64,000 nucleotides of DNA from JAEULH01 sp963746275 (GTDB lineage: Bacteria > Pseudomonadota > Alphaproteobacteria > Rhodospirillales > Defluviicoccaceae). Location of the stretch: assembly GCA_963746275.1 (NCBI GenBank), contig CAVVAX010000026.1, positions 62,001 to 126,000 of the forward strand. The letters run 5' to 3'. The notes beneath the pieces were generated by a model. It saw only the letters and a list, made by a program, of their open reading frames with translations. It made no database searches and was not told the origin of the DNA. Numbering within the stretch: position 1 is the stretch's first letter; every line of letters starts with the position of its first letter. Both the position numbers and the translations under genes were made by a program. This document shows positions 58,392 to 64,000 of this stretch, one piece after another.

Positions 58392-59702
58392 TTAGATCGT
58401 CGTAAGAACGCCGCGGAGCTTGTCCTCGATCTCGTCGAGGTCGCTGTCCGAGGCGATCAGCGCCGGCGCGACGATGCCGGTATCGCCCGTCCACTTGATC
58501 AAAAGCCCCGCCTCGAACAGCCGCTTCAGCGCCGCATAACCGCGTGCGCCGGGCGTCGTCCCCGACGCCAGGTCGAAGGCGGCGAGCATGCCGTAGCCGC
58601 GGATGTCGGTGATAACGGGAATGTCGGCCAGCGAAAACATCCGGTCGAGGAAGCCGGGGGTCAGCCGGTCGGCGCGGCCGAACAGGTCCTCGCGGGCGTA
58701 GATGTCGAGCGTCGCCAACGCCGCCGCGCAGGCAGCCGGATGGGCCGAGAAGGTGTAGCCGTGGAACAGCTCGATCGCCTCGGCCGGCGCACCGGCGGTC
58801 AGGGCCCTGTGGATGCCGTCGCGGACGGCAACCGCGCCCATGGGCTGCGCGCCGTTGGTCAAAGCCTTGGCCATGGTGATCATGTCCGGCATCACGGCGA
58901 AGCTGTCGGCGGCGAAGGCCGCGCCGGTGCGGCCGAAGCCGCAGATCACCTCGTCGAAGACGAGCAGGATGCCGTTCGCGTCGCAGATCTGTCTTAGTCT
59001 TTCGAGATAGCCCTTGGGCGGCACCAGCACGCCGGTCGAGCCGGCGATGGGTTCGACGAAGCAGGCGGCGATTTGGGAGCGGCCGTAGAGATCGACGAAG
59101 CGCTGCAGGTCCTCCGCCAGGTCGGCGCCGCTGCCCGGCTGGCCGCGGACGAAGCGGTGGTCGGAAAGCCAGGTGTGGCGCATGTGGACGACGCCCGGCA
59201 TCACCGTGGGGAACGCCTCGCGGTTGCGGACGATGCCGCTGAGCGAGGTGCCGCCGATGTTGACCCCGTGGTAGGCGCGCTCGCGGGAGACGAAGCGTTG
59301 GCGCGCGCCCTCGCCGCCCGAACGGTGGTAGGCCATGGCGATCTTCAGCGCCGTGTCGATCGCTTCCGAGCCGGAGTTGCAGAAGAACAGATGGTCGAGG
59401 TCGCCAGGGAGCAGGTCTCGAAGCCGAGCCGCCAGCTCGAATGAGGACGGGTGGCCGAACTGGAAGTGCGGCGCGTAGTCCATCTCCATGAGCTGGGCAG
59501 AGACCGCCTCGGCGATCTCGCGCCGGCCGTGGCCGGCGGCGCAGCAGAACAGGCCGGACGCCCCGTCGAGGACGCGGTGGCCGGACTGGCTGCGGTAGAC
59601 CATGCCCTCGGCGTGGGCGATCAGCCGCGGGTGGGCCTTGAAGTCCCGGTTCGCGGTGAACGGCATCCAATGGCTGGCGAGCGGCTCGGCGACGTCGGGC
59701 AT
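58392..59702 (-). CDS. Class III aminotransferase, omega-amino acid:pyruvate type
   Basis: This PLP-dependent transaminase has 436 residues. It begins PDVAEPLASHWMPFTANRDF, the usual start of omega-amino acid (beta-alanine):pyruvate aminotransferases. Motifs are LDGASGLFCCAAGHGRREIA, FFCNSGSEAIDTALKIAMAY, FVEPIAGSTGVLVPPKGYLE, VFDEVICGFGRTGAAFAADS with the PLP Asp, ITMAKALTNGAQPMGAV with the Schiff-base Lys, and HGYTFSAHPAACAAALATLD. MPDVAEP is taken as the start; an upstream start at 59750 is possible. The amino donor could be beta-alanine, taurine or polyamine derivatives. It is divergent from gntP. Confidence 0.9.
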   Translation of the reverse strand: MPDVAEPLASHWMPFTANRDFKAHPRLIAHAEGMVYRSQSGHRVLDGASGLFCCAAGHGRREIAEAVSAQLMEMDYAPHFQFGHPSSFELAARLRDLLPGDLDHLFFCNSGSEAIDTALKIAMAYHRSGGEGARQRFVSRERAYHGVNIGGTSLSGIVRNREAFPTVMPGVVHMRHTWLSDHRFVRGQPGSGADLAEDLQRFVDLYGRSQIAACFVEPIAGSTGVLVPPKGYLERLRQICDANGILLVFDEVICGFGRTGAAFAADSFAVMPDMITMAKALTNGAQPMGAVAVRDGIHRALTAGAPAEAIELFHGYTFSAHPAACAAALATLDIYAREDLFGRADRLTPGFLDRMFSLADIPVITDIRGYGMLAAFDLASGTTPGARGYAALKRLFEAGLLIKWTGDTGIVAPALIASDSDLDEIEDKLRGVLTTI

Positions 59703-59903
59703 GGCGGCTTCCCATTGCTGAGCCCGCCGCGCGGGCGGGCCTGCGCTCATCGTGCGCCGCCGCCGGGCGCGGAATCAAGGCCGGCCCCGGTGGCTGACGG
59801 GTGATGCACATTGACCACAGGCGGTTGCGCGTCTAGCAACATGGCAACGGCAGGCCGCGACGAAGCGGCGCAAAAGCCGAGGCTCCATCAGGGTAGGACG
59901 TCC

Positions 59904-61251
59904 ATGCTCCTCGTCATTCTCCTCATTCTGAGCATCGCCTTCATCATCTTCGCCACGGCGCGCTTGCAGATGCATCCGTTCCTGGCGCTGCTCATCACCG
60001 CCTTCGCCTTCGGCATCCTCTCCGGCATGCCGCTCGCCGACGTGGTCAAGTCGGTCAACGACGGCTTCGGCGGGACCATCGGCTACATCGGCATCGTCAT
60101 CCTTGCCGGCGCGATCATCGGCACCTTCCTCGAACGCTCGGGCGGCGCCTTCCGCCTCGCCGAGAGCATCCTCAAGGTCGCCGGCGAACGCAACGTGCCC
60201 GCGACCATGTCGATCATGGGCTACGTCGTCTCGATCCCGGTGTTCTGCGACTCGGGCTTCGTCATCCTCTCGTCGCTGAACAAGGCACTGACCCGGCGCG
60301 CCGGCATCTCGCTCGCGACCACCGCGATCGCGCTGAGCCTCGGGCTCTACGCCACCCACACCATGGTGCCGCCGACGCCCGGGCCCGATCGCCGCCGCCG
60401 GCATCATCGGCGCCGATCTCGGCCTCGTCATCATGTGGGGGCTCCTGATCGCCGCCATCGCCGCCTTCGCCGGCTGGGTCTTCGCCGTGACCGTCGCCAG
60501 CCGCATCTACATCTCGCCGGACGAGGGCCTGGCCGCCGAGGCGGCGCCCGATGCGCGCGCCAGCGTCGTGGACGCCCCCGGCGCCTTCAAGTCGCTGCTG
60601 CCGATCCTGGTGCCGATCGTCCTCATCGTCCTGCGCTCTGTCGCGGAATTTCCGACCAAGCCCTTCGGCACCGGCACGCCGTACACCATCTTGAGCTTCA
60701 TCGGCCAACCGGTGGTCGCCCTGCTCATCGGCGTCGCCCTGGCGATGCTGCTGCCGAAGAAGCTCGAGCGGGCGATGCTGGCCGACAAGGGCTGGGTCGG
60801 CGAAGCCATCGTGGGTGCAGCGACCATCATCATCATTACCGGCGCCGGCGGCGCCTTCGGCAAGGTGCTGCAGAACTCCGGTATCGCCACGGTCGTCGGC
60901 CAGACGCTGTCCGACACCCAGCTCGGCATCATCCTGCCGTTCCTCATCGCCGCCGGGATCAAGACCGCCCAGGGCTCGTCCACGGTCGCGATCATCACCA
61001 CGGCAGGGCTGATGGCGCCGCTGCTGGCCCCCCTCGGCCTCGACAGCGATACCGCCAAGGCGCTGGTCGTCGTCGCCATCGGCGGCGGCTCGATGGTCGT
61101 TTCCCACGCCAACGACAGCTTCTTCTGGGTTGTGACCCAGTTCTCCAACATGGATGCGCCCACCGGCTATAAGCTGCAGACGGTCGGCACGCTGGTCCAA
61201 GGCGTCGTCGCCGCCGCCGCCGTCTGGGTCGCCAGCATGGTCGCGCTCTGA
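59904..61251 (+). CDS. GntP-family gluconate/glycerate permease, one frameshift
   Basis: This is a hydrophobic permease of about 448 residues for sugar acids. It begins MLLVILLILSIAFIIFATAR and LQMHPFLALLITAFAFGILS, then EAGFG-type GGTIGYIGIVILAGAIIGTF. Family motifs are SIPVFCDSGFVILSSLNKAL and ATHTMVPPTPGP, then GIKTAQGSSTVAIITTAGLM and SHANDSFFWVVTQFSNMD. The frame changes near 60385 right after VPPTPGP. Its stop overlaps the glycerate kinase start by one base. This coupling suggests that it imports glycerate or a related hydroxy acid. Confidence 0.93.
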
Positions 61252-62537
61252 TGGCCGCCGCGCCCGCCGGCAGCGATCCCGAGGCCCTGCTGCGCCGGAC
61301 CTTCGAAGCCGCGGTCGACGCGGCCCGGGCGCCGGAGCGGATCACCTCCCACCTGCCGCCGCCGCCCAAGGGCCGCACCATCGTCGTCGGCGCCGGCAAG
61401 GCTGCGGCGGCCATGGCCAAGGCGGTCGAGGAGGCTTGGCCTGGCGAGCTTTCCGGGCTGGTCGTCACCCGCTACGGCCACGGACTGCCGACGTCGCGCA
61501 TCGAAGTCATCGAGGCGGCGCATCCCAATCCCGACGAGGCGAGCCAGCGGGCGGCGGCGCAGATCCTGCAGCTGGCAAGCGGGCTGGGCCCGGACGACCT
61601 GCTGCTGTGCCTGATCTCGGGCGGCGGCTCGGCGCTGATGGCGCTGCCGGCGCCGGGGCTCACGCTTGCCGACAAGCAGGGCGTGACCCGGGGGTTGCTC
61701 CGCTGCGGCGCCACCATCAGCGAGATCAACTGCGTGCGCAAGCACCTCTCGGCGATCAAGGGCGGGAGGCTGGCGGCCGCGGCGGCGCCGGCGCCGGTGG
61801 TGGCGCTGCTGATCTCCGACGTGCCCGGCGATGACCCGTCGGTGATCGCCTCGGGACCGACGGTTCCCGATCCGACAACAACGGCCGACGCGCTCGGGGT
61901 CATCGACAGGTACGCCCTCGATGTTCCCACCCATGTTCGCGCCCATCTCGAGGGCGAGGCGGCGGAGACGCCCAAGCCCGGCGATCCGAGGCTGGCCGCC
62001 AGCCGCATCGAGATGGTGGCGACACCGCAGGACGCGCTGGAGGCGGCTGCGGCGGTGGTTCGCGAGGCCGGTTACCGCCCTCTCATCCTCGGCAACGCCA
62101 TCGAGGGCGAGGCTCGCGACGTCGCCCTGGTGCATGCCGGGATGGCGAAGCAGGCCGTGCGCTTCGGCCAGCCGGTGGAGCCGCCGTGTGTGATCCTGTC
62201 GGGCGGAGAGACCACGGTGACGATCCGCGGCGACGGCCGCGGCGGGCGCAACGGCGAGTTCCTCCTTGCCCTCGCCGTGGCGCTCGACGGGCTGCCCGGC
62301 GTGTGGGCCTTGGCCGCGGACACCGACGGCATCGACGGCGTCGAGGACAACGCCGGCGCCATCCTCCGCCCGGACACGCTGGCGCGTGCCGCCGCGGCCG
62401 GCCTCAACGCCCGGGCCCTGCTTGCGAACAACGACAGCTACGGCCTGTTCTCGAAGCTCGGCGACCTGATCGTGACCGGCCCGACCCGCACCAACGTCAA
62501 CGACTTCCGCGCCATCCTGATCCGGGAGACCGGTTGA
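61251..62537 (+). CDS. Glycerate 2-kinase (MOFRL family)
   Basis: This 428-residue protein phosphorylates D-glycerate to 2-phosphoglycerate. Related proteins were long named hydroxypyruvate reductase TtuD. It starts PEALLRRTFEAAVDAARAPE, has the motif GRTIVVGAGKAAAAMAKAVE, then VVTRYGHGLPTSRIEVIEA, AHPNPDEASQRAAAQILQLA, DLLLCLISGGGSALMALPAP and INCVRKHLSAIKGGRLAAAA. The MOFRL domain has ILSGGETTVTIRGDGRGGRN and ADTDGIDGVEDNAGAI, ending NVNDFRAILI. The TGATG overlap with gntP supports an operon for uptake and entry of glycerate into glycolysis. Confidence 0.94.
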   Translation: MAAAPAGSDPEALLRRTFEAAVDAARAPERITSHLPPPPKGRTIVVGAGKAAAAMAKAVEEAWPGELSGLVVTRYGHGLPTSRIEVIEAAHPNPDEASQRAAAQILQLASGLGPDDLLLCLISGGGSALMALPAPGLTLADKQGVTRGLLRCGATISEINCVRKHLSAIKGGRLAAAAAPAPVVALLISDVPGDDPSVIASGPTVPDPTTTADALGVIDRYALDVPTHVRAHLEGEAAETPKPGDPRLAASRIEMVATPQDALEAAAAVVREAGYRPLILGNAIEGEARDVALVHAGMAKQAVRFGQPVEPPCVILSGGETTVTIRGDGRGGRNGEFLLALAVALDGLPGVWALAADTDGIDGVEDNAGAILRPDTLARAAAAGLNARALLANNDSYGLFSKLGDLIVTGPTRTNVNDFRAILIRETG

Positions 62538-62615
62538 GCGTCTTTGCGGTGCCCAAACGGGGTTGATTTTGCTAGGCTGCCCGTGGCCCGCCCTCCTCCT
62601 GGTCTTCGCCGAGGC

Positions 62616-63506
62616 ATGACCGAACCGCAACTGACATCCCGCATCATCTCGGTCTGCAATCTGAAGGGCGGCGCCGGCAAGAGCACGATCGCCGTCAACC
62701 TCGCCTGCGCACTGAGGGCGATTACCGGGCTGGACTGCATCCTGGTGGATGCCGACCGGCAGGCCACCGCGCTGGCGTGGGCGGACAACGGCGAACTCGG
62801 CATCCGCGTCACCTCGCGCGTGCTGCACGAGGCGCGGCGCGAGGACCGGCACCCGGGTCTCGCCTGGGTGAAGCAGATCCATCTCCTCGCCCAGAGAAAC
62901 CCGGCGGTGATCATCGACCTGCCGCCCGGGCTCGACTACGCGTTGGCGGCGGTTGCGGCCATCTCCGATCTCATCTTCGTGCCGGTCAACCCCAGCGGCA
63001 TCGACCTGCACTCGACCTCGCGCTTCGTCAGGGCGGTGCAGAAGGCGCGTGAGGTTCGTGACGGCGAGAAGCCGCGCTGCGTCATCGTCCCCAACCGCTC
63101 CGACCGCCGCGCCGTTCTGCGCAACCTCGCCCTCTACGAACGGTTCGGCGAGCCGATCGCCCCGCCCATCGGAATGCGCTCGGCCTTCGTCCAGGCATTC
63201 GATCGGGGCCGCTGGGTCGGCGCAATGTCGCCGAAGTCCGAGGCGCGCCGGGAGATCGAGCAGCTCGTCTCCTTCGTCCTCGCCCCGGCGGTGGAGATGC
63301 CCGGCAGGATCGAAGACGACCAGGACGGCGCCGGAGAGCAGAGCCGGGGCGACGAGGCCGCCGGCGATGTCATCGCCTACCGCGCCACCGGCCTCGGCGA
63401 CCACGCGGCTGCCGGTCTAGGCAACGCGGATGGTGCGGCGTCCGATGGAGCGCCCGCGCAGGATGCGGAGATGCCGCCGGCGGACGGCGAGGCCGCTCGT
63501 CACTAG
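62616..63506 (+). CDS. ParA/MinD-like P-loop ATPase
   Basis: This 296-residue ATPase has the deviant Walker A motif SVCNLKGGAGKSTIAVNLAC near residue 20, followed by CILVDADRQATALAWADNGE (Walker A'). Walker B is VIIDLPPGLDYALAAV, with DLIFVPVNPSGIDLHSTSRF typical of ParA family members. The C-terminal tail of about 75 residues is acidic, Ala/Gly-rich and probably disordered. No parB, parS site or replication gene is adjacent, so it is an orphan of the kind that positions protein clusters, not a known chromosome ParA. The ATG at 62616 is chosen over upstream starts. Confidence 0.88.
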   Translation: MTEPQLTSRIISVCNLKGGAGKSTIAVNLACALRAITGLDCILVDADRQATALAWADNGELGIRVTSRVLHEARREDRHPGLAWVKQIHLLAQRNPAVIIDLPPGLDYALAAVAAISDLIFVPVNPSGIDLHSTSRFVRAVQKAREVRDGEKPRCVIVPNRSDRRAVLRNLALYERFGEPIAPPIGMRSAFVQAFDRGRWVGAMSPKSEARREIEQLVSFVLAPAVEMPGRIEDDQDGAGEQSRGDEAAGDVIAYRATGLGDHAAAGLGNADGAASDGAPAQDAEMPPADGEAARH

Positions 63507-63589
63507 CCAGGCTATGGCCCGCCGGTAAGAAAGCTTCGCACCGGCGTTGCCCGCCGGCTGCATCTGTGGCTCGGCGGCCGCGGAGGTGC

Positions 63590-63617
63590 TTGACCTTACC
63601 CATAACTTTCGTATGGT
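63590..63617 (+). promoter_or_regulatory. Putative sigma-70 promoter of the ompW-like gene
   Basis: TTGACC at 63590-63595, a 16-base spacer and TATGGT at 63612-63617 lie about 93 bases before the ATG at 63710. The CATAACTTTCGTATGGTTAT sequence around it is AT-rich for this genome. The -10 is the same as in the atp promoter. Confidence 0.55.
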
Positions 63618-63709
63618 TATCGCGCCCGCGAACGGGCAGTGCGGTCACCCGCCCTTGGGCGGCTTGGTCGCAAGCAGAAAAACATCGTACCTGCCAGGGG
63701 TTGAGAGAC

Positions 63710-64000
63710 ATGCACAAGATGAAGAAGGCAGCGTTGGCGCTGCTCGCGGCCGCCCTGATCGGTGCATCCGGGGGTGCCGAGGCGAAGGAGGCCGGGGATC
63801 TCCTCGTTCGTCTGCGTGGTATCGGCGTCATTCCCGACGAAAGCGGAACGACCACCATCGGCGGTGACATCGAGATCGACAACTCCTACGTGCCGGAGCT
63901 CGACTTCACCTATTTCTTCACCAAGAACATCGCCGCCGAGCTGATCCTGGCGACGGCCCGGCATCAGGTGGAGGTCAAGGACACCGCCCTTGGCGACGTC
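63710..64000 (+). CDS. OmpW-family outer membrane protein, N-terminal part
   Basis: This is the beginning of an eight-stranded OmpW beta-barrel. A Lys-rich start and signal peptide (MHKMKKAALALLAAALIGAS) end at GGAEAKEAG. The mature part reads DLLVRLRGIGVIPDESGT, then IEIDNSYVPELDFTYFFTKN and IAAELILATARHQVEVKDTA, the standard first strands of OmpW with the DxTYFxTxNxAxEL motif. OmpW proteins move small hydrophobic molecules across the outer membrane. The gene continues beyond the right edge. AGGGG lies upstream, and an in-frame ATG at 63719 is an alternative start. Confidence 0.92.
   Translation, partial: MHKMKKAALALLAAALIGASGGAEAKEAGDLLVRLRGIGVIPDESGTTTIGGDIEIDNSYVPELDFTYFFTKNIAAELILATARHQVEVKDTALGDV

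Noticed and set aside
61167..63404. 745-codon frame antisense to glycerate kinase and the ParA-like gene
   Set aside because: Arg/Ala/Asp-rich shadow of two well-supported plus-strand genes.
62616..63506. Chromosome or plasmid partition ParA with a nearby origin
   Set aside because: There is no ParB, no parS-like site, no repABC and no dnaA nearby. It is left as an orphan ParA-like ATPase.

Overview
The window is about 64 kb of GC-rich DNA from an alphaproteobacterium. The best fit is Rhodospirillales. The pointers are a split F1F0 operon (an F0 block with both b' and b subunits and no F1 genes nearby), the gene order dciA - dsbA-like - smc, FliX, a DksA whose zinc finger lacks most of its cysteines, a DUF1289 protein and a LuxR/LuxI quorum-sensing pair. 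No phage, plasmid, integrase or CRISPR array was seen. It is mostly ordinary chromosome with a few accessory patches.

Layout. 1-8.8 kb: end of an ArsB/NhaD-type transporter, dciA, a DsbA-like thioredoxin, smc, then atpI-atpB-atpE-atpF'-atpF behind a good promoter. 9-13 kb: a small Cys-rich protein, queC, dksA, fliX and a hook gene flgE, then a decayed IS110-type transposase fragment. 13.4-15.6 kb: a GH17 beta-glucan membrane protein and a 30-residue membrane peptide. 15.8-20.7 kb: a quorum-sensing locus, luxR and luxI on the minus strand flanking fadL and a DUF5996 gene on the plus strand. 21-33.4 kb: fructose-bisphosphate aldolase, tRNA-Leu(UAA), bluB, a MerA-like flavoprotein, a GST, a CinA-like protein, a GT4 glycosyltransferase, a protein of the HpaB/4-hydroxybutyryl-CoA dehydratase superfamily, and cobC-cobS/cobT. 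BluB makes the dimethylbenzimidazole that CobT activates and CobS attaches, so the lower-ligand branch of cobalamin synthesis is here in two places. 33.5-50.2 kb: an M48 lipoprotein, a DUF1289 protein, tRNA-Glu, two pentapeptide-repeat proteins of one family, a double-module branching enzyme, a TerB/DUF533 protein, a SEFIR plus formylglycine-generating-enzyme (FGE)-type protein, a truncated TPR gene, a renalase-like oxidoreductase, an MFS transporter with an overlapping 40-residue gene, and a GH13 amylase with a starch-binding domain. 50.2-64 kb: secA, yqgE, a peroxiredoxin, an aldolase/SDR fusion, a c-type cytochrome domain protein, a class III aminotransferase, gntP with glycerate kinase, a ParA-like ATPase and the start of an ompW gene.

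A dominant technical feature is frameshifting. More than 30 single-base shifts interrupt otherwise intact conserved genes, including smc (four), secA and dksA, usually near short G/C runs. This reads as residual sequencing or assembly error, not gene decay, so the frameshifted genes are annotated over their full span with approximate shift sites. The SEFIR-FGE gene, the second pentapeptide gene, the TPR fragment and the transposase fragment may be truly broken.

The most interesting items are the tandem branching enzyme whose first catalytic barrel has swapped catalytic acids, the luxR-fadL-luxI arrangement with matching TACCC/GGGTA dyads and a Trp34-to-Tyr change in LuxI, the SEFIR-FGE protein, and two families of dispersed intergenic palindromes.
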